64,000 bases of DNA from Nageia nagi (lineage: Eukaryota; Pinophyta): contig JBITNC010000001.1 of assembly GCA_050084985.1 (NCBI GenBank), positions 85,312,001 to 85,376,000 on the forward strand, read 5' to 3'. Shown piece by piece: positions 50,981-63,517 of this stretch (its first letter is position 1; every line of letters starts with the position of its first letter). Made by a program: the position numbers and the translations under genes. The notes under the pieces were generated by a model. It did not search any database and was not told the DNA's origin. It was given only the letters and a program-made list of their open reading frames with translations.

Positions 50981-52110
50981 CATCTCACTAGGGGGAGCTT
51001 CTATCTATATCTAACATTCCTTTACAAGTGGTCATCCTCATCCTTTGCAACCTCCTCCTTGATCCACTTTGTATATCAATCTATCCATTATCTAGTATAG
51101 GCCTCCATGTAGCTTACATCATCCTAATTACATGCAGCCTCTTCATTGTTATATACCTCCTTATAGGTATCTTGGTATTGTATATGGGGCTTCCCATCTC
51201 TAAAATTTAATTGATGATAATCAAAGTAGTCTATGTGGCCTCTACAGTTCCTAATCCATATTGCTCATTTGATATGACCTAATTGCACTTTATCCTCATC
51301 TTAGGCTAGGCCTCCTCTACACAACCTCTAGATCATATATCTCAATTGTAGTCTCTAGAAAATATCCCTATTATATGCCACTTGTACACCTCTAAGTCAT
51401 TAAGTTTAGGGTTCATGATGGTGTCCTAAATTTATCATGTATGGAGCCTCTATGTTAGGCTTCTTGAAGCATAGTGCATCTTGAACATGAATATTAAAGG
51501 CTAGACATATGGATTGTACCATTTCTATGTGCTCCCATCCCTATGCTTAATGAAATAAAGAATAACATGTCCCTTTGTGTACCCCTATATCCATCTCAAA
51601 TAGCTCATGGTATAGCTCACCTAAGAAGGTTGATCCCCATGTGAATACCCTACCATCATCCCTCATCTCTCTTAGAGCTTGGCATAGCTTCCACAAAAAC
51701 CTAGACCCTATAGCATTTGGTAGAATAAAAAATATGATGATCATCATTACAAAGCATGTTAATCTATCTATAAGCCCATCATTGAATGCATTCTTATAAT
51801 GGAATCCTCCTCCATCCCATCACAACAAATGGTAGTGGTCACTGATGATCTTGATAGTTGCTACCTCTCTATTAACCTTGTTTAGTAGCCCAATAACTAT
51901 TGCACCCTCCATCAAAATCTATAGTATCCACCAAACATCCTCCAAAGTCATTATACACTCCCCAATCAATATAGGAAAAGTATTGGTGGATGAGTCCCAC
52001 TGCTTGCACAAGGCTATGACATAACTTGAGTTTTCCACAACCATATGGATCATACTAGTGTATCCCAATCTAATATTGTGAAGCCAAATCCAATAAGTCA
52101 TTGGTATCTC
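50980..52110 (-). pseudogene. Antisense plant-mobile-domain (PMD/MAIN-like) relic
   Basis: Read on the minus strand from 52101, the text SYVIALCKQWDSSTNTFPIL then GECIMTLEDVWWIL matches the opening of the plant mobile domain (ALVERWRPETNTFHFP...GEMTVTLQDV). After a stop it continues with 51747-51547: FVMMIIIFFILPNAIGSRFL, DDGRVFTWGSTFLGELYHEL, then GWEHIEMVQS. These reproduce the domain's later helices (ILP..., WG...L..LY.EL, WEH). Weaker continuation to about 50980. Stops at 51917 and elsewhere make it a relic. In the family, such domains occur in MAIN/MAIL1 host proteins and in some transposons. It lies between integrase and the 3' LTR, opposite to pol, where Tat elements are known to carry extra ORFs. 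Transduced host gene versus resident element gene is not decided. Confidence 0.72.
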
Positions 52111-55018
52111 CTACTATAGTTGTACATATAACTTACTAAATTGATGTTTCATGCATGGTGTCTCATTATACAATAAAAAAATAAAATTATGTGGATAATG
52201 TTATCATTTATACAAACCAATATCTCCATAATAATTACCAAAGTTTCATTCATAAGTATTTCAAAAATATTTATGCCTTCAGTATGTTGTAGCCTTTGAT
52301 GTAACTATTTTATCATCACATCCAACATCGCCAAGCAAACATTCTTATTTTCTTATTCATCAAAAAGTGCTCCAAACTAAAATATGGTCTGTGCAAATAA
52401 GGTATGTACCAACTCATACTAGGGAAGCTTATAACTAGCATCATGGTACTTACAAAACATTAATTTGTATTGAATATAGTTTTTTGTATGGTAAAATTTG
52501 CAAATTCTCTCAACATGTCTTATGAGGTGCATTTCAAAATTAAAAAAAGCATGACCACCAATTGTTACCTTAGGGGAAACCATGCTAAAATCTTTGATGA
52601 TACATTTACCATTAATGATTTTATGAAATTTATGCTATTTAATAAGCAAAGGTGCAACAACAAAATTGAGATTTTTGCATTTGGACCAGTCCTTTTTGTA
52701 AGAAACATGAATTTACATTCAACTAAGAACAATTACCAATTTTGTGCAATTACATTACAAATAAGTAAAAAAATCTAAATTTTTGATGTTAAATCAACCT
52801 TTAGTGTCTTATAAAACCAACCAACAAGTTTTTGATGCTTTAATAACTAACTTGATGTTTGTTAAAAATAATTATCAAAATTTTATTTTTAGGAAAATGT
52901 TTGATTAAATCTTGCAAAAATTGATGAAATTGCACAAAATGGGGTTCAATCTAGTTTACATAGCATTAAATTTGAGCAATGACCATCAAACAATTCTTAA
53001 ACATGTAATTCAAAGAGCAAATTTTTAAAAATATGAGCCAAATAATGCCCAAATTGGGTTACAAACTAGGCATGATTTACCTAGGGGTATGTGCCCTAGG
53101 CACGATGTGCTTGGCCTTAGTTGTGAAACATACCAAGTCTAGTGTTTTGGAGGCCAAAAATTGCATAAAATGATAAAAAAATAAAATCCATTTTTGATAA
53201 AATCAAATCCATGAAAACCTAATTGGAGGAAACTAATGACGTGAGTTATTCTCTATTTCTTAGTTTGGTGCCCGAATTTAGAGTTATTTGCAAATTTCAA
53301 AACTAAAAACCCTTATGCATGGATTTTTTGGGCAAAAATCATGTTTTTTACTAAATTGGGTGATTTTTTGAAACTATGACACTATACAAATGCTATGGGG
53401 GGTAAAAAAAAGGTGGGTATGAAATTATTTTTAGATTTGACCCTCCATTTAAAAACAACAAGCAATAAACCATCTAAAATTCTCTTTTTGACCATTTTTG
53501 GGAATTTAAAAATCTTTTCATTTGGTTTGTTTCAAAAGAAATTATTCTAGGGTATGTTTTCCTATGGTCTAAATGTTCATTTTGTATTTTTATTTGGGCG
53601 GATTGGGATATTATGGATTCAAAATGACAAAATACAAATTTTATAGTAAATACATTAAAAATTCAAAAATTACAAAACAAAATGCATAATTCATATTTTC
53701 TGTTCTACCTCACACCTAGGGCATGGTTGACCAATGACACTTGGGCCTATAGATACATCATTCAATACCATAATTTCTTTATTACTCACTCTCCACCAAA
53801 TTTCCAACTTTCACATGTGCAATATGAGGTAAAAATAGTAACTTTTATCACTTATTTACCCTTTTTTGACTATTTTAAAGTCAAAATTTAAATTTTTGGT
53901 TCATGGGTGTGCCCAAATTTGTTCAAAATTATTTAAGTTATCTTTTTTAACCCATTATTTTCTTTAAAACTTACATTGGGGAATAAAAGAGATAACCATT
54001 CAAGATGCAAAAATATTTGACAAACATCACACATAATCCTTGCTTTTTTTGATAGATTTTATATTGACTTTTCTGATCAATACAATATCACTCAAGGGGG
54101 GTTACCATTTGATTGTTTAAAATTTCTAATTTATTTTATACAAAAAATGCAAAAATTTCAAATTTTTACTTCAAAATATGCATTTCTTAAAAAAATTACA
54201 AAATTGTTCAAAGTTTCCTAATTTCAAAATTTTCAAAATACAAATTGTTCAAATTTCTATGTTTTTAGCAAGACTAAATGCTTGCTAGTAATTCTCATGA
54301 TTACTCAATCCTGAACTCTTTGCATAGGTTTGATGCATTTTATCACCAAATACTATATAATTGGTCCAAAACCCTACCTCCACGAACATATTACCTAGCA
54401 TTCAAATTTGATGAATACAATATTTGAATTGCTATGCATATTTTTTTTGAATTTACTATGAGCACATTGGTTAGGGCTTAAATTATCATAAGGTACATTC
54501 AAATTGTTATACATATTTATTCCAAATTTAGCAAGAACATATTTTTTAGGATTCGAATTTGATGATTAGTACATTTGAATTCCTCTTTATATTTGTTCTC
54601 AATTTTTTAAGTTTTTCACTTCTAAGAACACATTGTTTAGGAGTTGAATTTGATGAATACTACATTTGAATCCCTATTCATATTTATTCTAAATTTTTAT
54701 AGACCTTCCCACCCTGAATACATTTTTTTTTTACATATTCATTCAAATTATTCAAATTTCATTGAAATGCTCAAAGTTCAATGTTCAAAGTTTTAGATTG
54801 TTCAAATTTTGTTCAATTGTCCAAATTTTTAGAATGTTCAAGTTATTTTAAAGGTTCAAAATTAGTTCAAATATTAAATTTCAAATTATTCAAATCAGTT
54901 CAATTTTTTAAATTTTCAAATTACAAATGTTCAAAATATTTTCTCAACTAACGTCTTACTATCTACACTTGTTGAACTAAGTCTTTTGTGCAAAAGACCT
55001 ATTCCAACAAGGGCAACA
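52111..55018. other. Gypsy 3' region, part 2
   Basis: Long non-coding tract with A/T-rich low complexity, the 54.4-kb tandem repeat and a TTCAAA-rich stretch (54740-54950). ORF 52470-52778 (102 codons) has no recognised domain. A polypurine tract before the LTR is poor (AAGGGCAACA). Confidence 0.55.
54395..54735. repeat. 75-90-bp tandem repeat in gypsy 3' region
   Basis: Four diverged units, each with GAATTTGATGAATACTACAT-like text, then TTTGAATTCC, a TATTTATTCT stretch and an AACACATTGTTTAGG-like end. Starts near 54400, 54479, 54553 and 54641. Confidence 0.7.
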
Positions 55019-56184
55019 TGTAGATACCAAAAAGTAACACTTTTTGAGTAGATATTTTTTATTGCATTGATATGCCTTACCTTATTATTTTATTTACTGC
55101 TGATTTCTTATTATGCAAAATCAAGTATTCACAATGTCCAAAATAAAGCAAAAATGACTTAAACCCAAAATAGGAGAAAAAGTAGATATCTAGAAACTTT
55201 AACTTAAGTTGTCCAAAGAGGTATATAACTCAAAGTTAAAATAAAATTCTCTTTCTTGGCTCACTATTCTCCTAATTCATTTTCTCACTTGCACACTTAT
55301 GATTTTTGCTCACATATTGCTCCTAGATTACATTGCTAGGGTTTTGAGATGACAATTTGAAGGATAAAGGGTTTACTCCACAATTCTCCATAAAATATCT
55401 CAAATATAAGGTAACCTTCCTATGGTGATTTCATGATTTTATTGAGTTATTATTACATATATTTTGTGTATTCAAGATTTTTTTAGGGATTTGAAGGTAT
55501 GATAACCATGGAAGAGCTTTGGAAGACCTACCTTTATATCCTCCACTAAACTTATATGAATATAGTATTTTGTTAAGCTAAAATCATATTAGTTTATATT
55601 TCCACCATTAAAATCATAGTTTGAACTTATAATAGCAAATACACATGATCTAAATATCCATTATATCTCATGGGTATCCATGGATCAAATTGATCCAAGA
55701 ATCTTCAAAGATCTCTTCATTTTGAAGCATTTAAGGTTTTTGAAGGTTTCATGTAGTAGATCTCATTTTTGACTACCTATATATGTAAATATCATTTGAA
55801 ATAGTTTAAATCCATCATATAAGTTATTCAAATATGATCTATACACAATCATTTTCACAAATAGGCAAGGTTTTTTTTTGTTGTCAATCATTTGAGGGCT
55901 AGGGGGCTCTCATGCTATTTGGAGTGAAGAGACTCACTCCATGCTCATTTAGGTGCCTCAAAGGGCTTAAGTTGGAGGTATCCCTATCCATGTTAGATGC
56001 ACTTAGGATTTATTTATGTTCTTGAAAAGCATTTAACTCATTATTCATATATTTGATCCTATCTTTACTAAGTTTTCTACCTAATGCTCACTAAGAAAAG
56101 CATAGTTGTGCAATTTGAGATTTGTATATGAGTTTGGCTTATTTATGCATGTTAGTCCATATATACCATAAATTTTGACCTACA
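55019..56184 (+). repeat. Gypsy 3' LTR (1,166 bp)
   Basis: Begins TGTAGATACC and ends GACCTACA (TG...CA), collinear with 38324-39495. Confidence 0.93.
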
Positions 56185-56189
56185 TTATC
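56185..56189 (+). repeat. Gypsy target-site duplication, right
   Basis: TTATC, identical to 38319-38323. Confidence 0.92.
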
Positions 56190-56760
56190 ACTTTCACTAA
56201 TGATTTAAGTAGAATATGTTTGGATTACTTCATTAAAAGTAAGGATAAAATATTTGACTATTTTAAAGAATGGAGAAATTTTGTTGAGAGGAAAAGTGGC
56301 TACCATGTGAAGTATTTAAGAAGTGATAGAGGAGGAGAGTATTGTAGTAATCAATTCTTTTAGTTTTGCAAAGAAAAAATAGGACCTTGGTTGAAAAAGC
56401 AAGAACCATGATGGAAAGCAAGAAATTGTCCAATATTTACTAGGATAAATAAATAAAAACAAAAATATATATTTTGAACAAATTTCCTACAAGAAGTTTG
56501 GATAAAATCACCCCTTATGAAGCTTGGTTTGAGAGAAAATCAAATTTGCAACACTTGAAGGTGTTTAGCTGTCTTGCATATGTTCATGTAAATAATGAAA
56601 AGAGGATAAAATTTGATGTAAAATATGAAGCTTGAATGTTTATAGGATATTGTGAGCATTCAAAAGCATATAAATTCTATAATCCCAAGACTCATAAGAC
56701 CATAGTCTCAAGAGATGCCATTATTGATGAAGGAAGAGGGATGAGTGCTATAAGTTGGAT
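56190..56760 (+). pseudogene. copia-2 integrase, right part
   Basis: Directly after the duplication the copia-2 integrase resumes: FTNDLSRICLDYF (about 56193), then VKYLRSDRGGEYCSNQFF (second Asp kept). After a damaged stretch it continues with PYEAWFERKSNLQHLKVFSC (about 56513). Removing the gypsy element and one duplication copy leaves the same reading frame across the junction. Coding ends near 56760 (RDAIIDEG), before any RT, so the element is truncated or its remainder is replaced by the foldback sequence. Confidence 0.9.
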
Positions 56761-56802
56761 CCACTTAAGTTGGGCACTTCTTACTTTAAAAAAAGTGGGC
56801 TA

Positions 56803-56972
56803 AAATGAAATTTTGGCTTATAAAGTTTGAAATTTCATTTTATTTTCCATCCTGAACCAAAAAATGAAATGAAATTTTGATCTTTAAAAGCTGATTTTTT
56901 ATTTTGTTTTGGAGTCCTTGATCAAAAATGAAATTTTGGTTTTTAAAGATCAAAATTTCATTTCATAAAACT
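56803..56972. repeat. Foldback repeat (ATGAAATTTT / AAAATTTCAT)
   Basis: AAAATGAAATTTTGG at about 56803 pairs with AAATTTCATTTT at about 56831. The same arrangement recurs at about 56928-56972. Several further copies of the word lie between, so the stretch can form nested hairpins. It lies exactly at the break point of copia-2. Confidence 0.7.
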
Positions 56973-56974
56973 AT

Positions 56975-59900
56975 AACCCTTACAAAGAATCCCCATAGGC
57001 CATCATTCTTATCTCTTTAGAGTGTGATTCTGGTTTGCGATGAATGTAGCTAGAGATCATAACATGATTTTAATTTCTTTTACCCTAAATCTATCCTTTA
57101 GTCCCTTACATCCTCCTTGCAACCCTCTCTATCTATTTGGGTATCTCATTTCTTCCTCTTTTATTTTTTTTTGCAAAAAAATGAAGAATTTAGTAAAAAT
57201 TTAATTTATTCACGGTTAAATTTTTACTATTTTTTTATGAATATTACCTATTACTATATTCTAATTTAAATTATGAAGAATTTTGTTAAAATTTAAGTTA
57301 TTCAAGGTACCCATAACTATAATAATCTTCTCATACTAAAAACTTGACTCAATGCATGTTTGATAGCTTATTTTGTAGTTTAGTTATCCTCTTCACCCAT
57401 TCTTAAAGAGAGAAGAAGACTCAAGTAAAAAAAGCTTATAAAATTTATACCATCATTGATTTTGCTAATAATAGAGATGAGATAAATGAATTAGCAAGTA
57501 AGCTTTATCCCTAGCTCTTCATTAAGAACTCCTACCATATATCTAACAAAGGTTAGTTTCCATAATTATTACATCCTCCAAATTTTCTCATGTATGGAGG
57601 AGAGGTGAACAAGACATAAGACATTATGCATGGGGCATTAACCCCTTTATCCATAAATTTCTACAAGTGGGCTACCTCCAAATCCACCTTATGGACTTGT
57701 ACCTAATATTGAAAAAGCATATTAAAACAAGTTGTAGCATGATGATCCCTAAGTGACCAAATTTATTACTAAAGAAAACCCCTAAGAGAGGATACAACAT
57801 GTGAAATAAGAAATATTGGATTCCATGACAACAAACTAGATGATTTGAAATGTATGTTGTTAATGTTTATAGTAAATTATAACCTCCATATATCATTTAG
57901 GTTTTATACTAATATTTAATGGGGTGATAACTAGTGACATCCTTTACTAGGCTTGTACCTAAAAAATAGAAAATCATTAAACTATTTATAGTAGATTATA
58001 ACCTACTAGGCTTTGATTGATGTTATTTTGTTTGATCTAGGAAGGATTAGTTTGAATAACTAGTCAATGTATTTTTCTTAAGATTGATTTCTATGATGAT
58101 TATGAATCCTTAAGGGATTAAGATTTAAATATACCCTTAAACGTTATGAAAGATCTTGATTTTGCATGATCATATTATTTGATTGTATACTAAATTAGCA
58201 TGGAGCACTAGAAACTCTAGTATATTTATTTTGATGATAAGATGATGATCCAAGCATAATAATAGGTTGCTATTTATTTGATACAAGTGTTGAGAGATTT
58301 TTTTATGACAATGATAAGACTAGGGACTCTTGTGATGTAAATTATTGCATTAGTTTATTTTTATCTTAAAATGTTGCAACAATTGCTTGAGGTTAGACAC
58401 AAAATATGTTTGAGGAGCCATGGATCGAATTGATTATCATTATGTAATTAGAAATGGATCCTTAGATTTCAAAATTTTATTGTAAGTTGGTGAATCTTAT
58501 GATCATGAAACTTTGGATCAAAGTTATGAATCAATGTTTATACATTAAAAGTATGAGGCATCCTTTGTTATTCCTAATTTATTGTTTATATTGAAATTTA
58601 CATATTTTTTAGAAACCATTTCCATTTAATATATATTACAAAATAATTATTTTAATGAATCAATATCTTGAATCTTGATAAATTTGTTAAAATATATGAT
58701 GAATTTTAAGATATGGAAGAAATGATACATAATTCTCACTTTATATAATATCCACAATTATAGCCTATCTGAATATAAAATCATTTAACTATTTATTGCC
58801 TATCCACACTTGGGTTCTAGTAGACTCTAAAACCTATTTTATGAGGCAAACTTGGAGGGATATAGTTCATAGCCACTTGAAATGATTCCTTATCTTAGCT
58901 AATCTTAATTTGCATTTGACTTTACACTAAGAAAGAAAATTTACCTCTACCTTGGATTTACCTTTTCATAAATTAAATAACTCTACCTCGGATTTACTTT
59001 TCCATTTATTAATTATTTTATAGTCTCTATGTAACAATTCATAAGATCTCTTATGTTGACTACTTCTCTTAGTGATCATGATTCTCCCTACATCCTTGTA
59101 TCATAAATTAGAGGTGATAAGGTAAATATCAAGCTCATACAAATTATTTCTACAAATTTTTTAAGTCTCCCTAATCTTGTACATACAAATTGAATAAATA
59201 TGGTGATATGAGGTACTAAAGAGGCTCCATTAATGAGTATAAAGAACTTGGATTATAAAGCAATCTACACTCTATGACCCATATTTTCCATTCTTGTAAC
59301 CAATATTTCCTAACATTTTTACTTAAAAATCCTAACTAATTTTTTTATAAGCTCTCTAAGAGAGGTTCCATGTAAGGGACATGAATTTATTTTTTTTAAA
59401 TTTAAGTGTGTTAAATATTTATTGGTTTGTTGATCCATACACCCATATCTCCTTTCCTAATGTATTAGTAGATGTGGTGTAGTTATTAATATCATGACCA
59501 AATTTCCATCATAAATATTAGTAGATATGGGTGAGTCAAAAGTATAGGTGAGGTCCTTAAAGAAAGATAGAATAAAATCTCAAGGATTTATTTTTAATGT
59601 ATTGAATTTAGTTGTTGGAGTTTCTTGGTTTGTACATTTCTAAGTGATGAAGGATATCTTAGTAGCCTATTCCATGATCTTACAAAGGCCATGGTTGAGA
59701 AGAGTGACCCATGCTTTCACCTACTAAAATTAAGGTTTATGAATTATTTATTAGCTTGTTTAAAACATTTTGGTTCCCTTAACATTGATGGTATTCGCCT
59801 AGTCTTATTTTAACATTGTTATCAAGAGAAGCATCTTGATACAATGGGAGTTTAGATACACCACTTTTTTCCATAGGACTAATTTTTCTTTCCTTCAAGT

Positions 59901-60325
59901 CTCTATTTCCTTTACTAATATTTTAATCTCTGAAAGCAAGACACTTGTTAACAAAATTTATTTACCTAAATCATATTTTAGTGAGAAATAATCATTCTTG
60001 AAACCATAAATGTTTATTTGGAGAAAATTTAATGGATCTTAGAATTATATGTTTTTCCTTGCATCAACATACTTAATTTTGAGATAACACTTCCATCTTG
60101 GATTGTATTCACTTACTTACATTTTTTTGTAATGAATTTATATATGTGTGGCCTTGGTTTATATTTGGTAAATAGTTTATCATTTTCTTAAAATTTAAGC
60201 TTGATTTAAGATAATTTTTTATAATCATTTTGTTTCTAATATGATTTAAAATTTTATAATTTAATTATTATAATTTATGTTTATTTATTCTTTCTAATTG
60301 TTAATGTGTGCAAGTGATCTTTTGT
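56975..60325. other. AT-rich spacer, nothing recognised
   Basis: No ORF with a domain and no repeat family identified. ORF 59625-59813 is probably chance. Confidence 0.5.
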
Positions 60326-60329
60326 TACC

Positions 60330-61320
60330 ATGGATCCCCCACCTCCACCCCTTCCACATTGTGAAAACTCCCAATAGCCACCCCATAGTCCACATAAAGA
60401 AACCCCCCATATCCATCCCTTAATCCACCTCATGAAAAATCCTCACCCCCTTAGTTGGATGAGGATAATCTTAGAGAAACTATTAATAAAAATATCAATC
60501 CCTTACAAGATATAGGAAGTGGACTCCATACTCCTAGTAGGGATTTTTCCCCTACATGCCATGATTTGTATCTATGATGAAGATCATATTTGATATTTTT
60601 AGGTCCTTAGATGAGGGTATTGATCATTATTGTACATTGAGAGAAAAGGTGAGATAGTTTTATGTAGATGGTCTCTACTATAAGAAGATTAATGATTCCA
60701 AAATTTTACTACCAATTCTACCTAGCAAACAAAGAATTAGTATTAGATGATGTACCCATCTAGAGATAGCCCATCATTTTTGGGATCTATAGTGGATGGT
60801 ATTTAATCAGGCCCCACATGAAAATGGGAGCAATATTCCATTGTATTTTTTAAAAAAATTGCATGTGGAGTTTGTATTACATAAAAAACCAAATTACTTT
60901 GATATTAGACTATCCCAAGGTATTGGTCTTGGATGTCTATAGGATAGGTTAGGGGAATGGGTCAATACTAATTGATCTCCACATGTTCCAAATCTATTCC
61001 CTTTTGTTGGTTCTATTATTCCTTCTACTATTATTAATTATATAGTAGTTCTAGTCTTAGGGGCATTGAGTTAGCTATTAGGAACTCTCATTGAATAAGT
61101 TGCTAATGTGATAGATGAGTTCAACAAAAAAACATTGTTGAGGATATGATGGATATGGATAGTGCATAGATTATGATACATCATACATGCTAGCATTACC
61201 ACTAGATATGTTTTGGTCCCACTTTAGGTGTAACTATAGTAGATTCTGATGAGACTTTTATGCATATGCTATTTGTTGGTTATTCTTGTAGTACAAAGGT
61301 ATATATTTAGTGTGTTTTGA
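60330..61320 (+). pseudogene. Decayed ORF of unknown family
   Basis: Begins with a proline-rich MDPPPPPLPH at 60330. After stops and frame changes, longer readable pieces occur (for example ILLPILPSKQRIS at about 60700 and FLKKLHVEFVLHKKPNYFDI at about 60850), giving about 300 codons of coding-like text. I do not recognise the family; a transposon gene is likely from the context, but that is inference only. Confidence 0.35.
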
Positions 61321-61562
61321 ATGTACACATATTTTATAATTAATAAGAAATTTATACAATTAATCTTAATTTTTAATATATTTATATTTTTTAGTGTAAA
61401 GGATGGGCTCTACATCATCAAGTGGATATGATTGACATCATATTATATCCACTCCGAGACAACATCATACACCTTACAAATCAAATTTATCAAGTTTAAA
61501 TTGTAATTTTGTATTTCATTTTTGTATATGTATGTGCATTATCATAATATTTTTGTTATTAT

Positions 61563-62670
61563 AAGGAGGTCATAGGATGTTCATGTTTGACTTTCATTCT
61601 ACATGGTGCTTTTAATTTGAATTTTTAAATTTTCAATGATCTAATAGACATGTATGCAAAATGTAAAAGAATACATAAGGCCCATGAACTATTTGGCAAG
61701 ATGCAAAATGGGTTTTAAAAAAAAATCCCTAAGGATATGTACATAAAATATGGAAGGATACACTCAACCAAGAATTGTTTGATAAAATGCATTGTATAAA
61801 TATGATTTCATGTTATGCAATGATTACACGATATGCATAAAATGGGTTTTAGAGAAAATCCCTACAACTATTGAGGGACTAATGAGCTTCATTGCCAAAA
61901 TACTCATAATACATGAATTTGGTATATGTATGTATCCATAGGGTTTTTGTAATTTGAATGTTTAGGTTTTGAATACCTTAATACATATATACATAAAATA
62001 TAGAGGAATACATAAATATCAAGAATTGTTTGACAAGATGCATGATGTAAACATAGTTTCAATATCTACAATGATTGTAGATATGCACAAAATGGATTTT
62101 TAGAGAAAATACCTATAGTTATTTAGGGACCATTGAATTTCACAACCAAAATATTCATAATTTTCCTAAATTGGTTGTTTGAAGTATCTACATGGTTCTT
62201 ATAATTTGAATGTTTAGGCTTTAATTGCCCTAATAAAGATGTACACAAAATATGAAATTATACATAAGATTCAAGAATTATTTGACAAGATGCATGATAC
62301 AAACATAATATCATGGTCTATGATAATTACATGATTTACACAAAATAGTTTTTCATATTAAATCCCTAATACTATTGAGGTACCATTGAACTTCAATGCT
62401 AAAATACTCATAAAATGTGAATTAGGTGTGTGGATATTTTTACATGATTCTTATAGTTTGTATGTTTTAGTTTTAAATGCTCTAATAGATATGTACAAAA
62501 TATGTGGAAGAGTACATAAGTCTTGAGAATTATTTGATAAGACACATGATCCAAATAAATTTTCATGGTCTACAATGATCCCAACATTTGCATAAAATGG
62601 GTTTTCAAAAAAATCACTAAGACATGTATGCAAAATTTGAAAGAATAAATAAGTCCTTAAGACATGTACC
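61563..62670 (+). pseudogene. PPR-derived pseudogene, now a 252-bp tandem array
   Basis: Repeated copies of the plant PPR signature are readable: LIDMYAKCKRIHKAHELFGK (61641), DMYIKYGRIHS (61734), HIYIKY (61984), then QELFDKMHDVNIVS, KMYTKY (62236), QELFDKMHDTNIISWS, and LIDMYKICGRVHKS (62482), DMYAKF-like (62621). PLS-class PPR proteins bind organelle RNA and assist editing or splicing. Here the steps between signatures are about 250, 252 and 252 bases. This is shorter than a normal P-L-S triplet (about 300), and the DNA between signatures is also repeated. So a shortened unit was amplified in tandem. Stops and frameshifts are present in every unit. No start codon, E or DYW domain is seen. 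Confidence 0.75.
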
Positions 62671-63500
62671 TTATTGTTATCACATAAAATTTATTTATGC
62701 ATTTAAATAAATACATTTACTTGAACTAATACACATCTAGAATATTTAATGCAATGATATCAATGCTTGTCTTGAATATGATCATAATATCAATGTTTAT
62801 TTTGAATATGGTTATGATATCAATGATTGTCTTGAATACCATTATGTATTGTGGGCTAACCATATTTATGTAGGTACATGCTAACCTAAGGAGTAGGTCA
62901 TATTATTATCTATATAAATAGGGATCTAATAGTAAGTCCACATCAAAGAGATACATGATCCCATATCTGGCCTTGATGGTGGCAATCCTTTAGGTGTCTC
63001 TTGATGTTGCCATTCAAGGCTATGGTTTGTGTACTTCCTAACATGAGTTGTTCTAACATCAGTAATCTATACTCTATTCAAAACATCTATATGCAAATAA
63101 TTTACTTGATTTAAAATTAAAATACACTCTAACAAAGACCATTAGTGCTCCTTATTCATGCTAAATACACCATTGGCACTCCTCTTGTACAACATATAGA
63201 CCACCCATGGTCCTCTTTTTGTGATATTTCAAGTCATAGCTTCTGGAGAGGGATTCTTTTGCTATCCACACATCAAATATATCATCATTCTTTGATGTTA
63301 GGTACACTTCATAAGGTAAGTATACAAATCATAATTCTTGATTGGTATTGTCATCCTAATTCTAGAGTGGCTATCTTCATCTATTTTTTGTATGGTCTAA
63401 ATTGCTATCTATAGTTCAAAACAAGTATGTTGGGTTTTGTAATTATTTATTTATTTGCATTCTCAAAATATTTGTAAACATTTAGTGAACCTAACATGAA
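62671..63500. other. Spacer, nothing recognised
   Basis: Includes a short three-fold repeat of ATATCAATGNTTNTNTTGAATA-type text at about 62756-62843. ORF 63145-63414 (89 codons) has no recognised domain. Confidence 0.45.
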
Positions 63501-63517
63501 ACTCAAATTCTAAAAAT

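Larger units (their letters stand above)
38324..56184 (+). mobile_element. Tat-lineage Ty3/gypsy retrotransposon, 17,861 bp
   Basis: Bounded by LTRs of 1,172 and 1,166 bp and an exact 5-bp duplication. Order: long leader, gag, protease, RT, RNase H, second RNase H, integrase, antisense extra gene relic, long 3' region. RT before integrase makes it Ty3/gypsy. The second RNase H, the LLGRxWIH-type protease tail, the great length and the antisense ORF fit the Tat/Ogre lineage. The LTRs differ at roughly 15-20% of positions in the stretches compared by eye, so it is old, and every coding domain carries stops. It sits in the integrase of copia-2. Confidence 0.95.
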
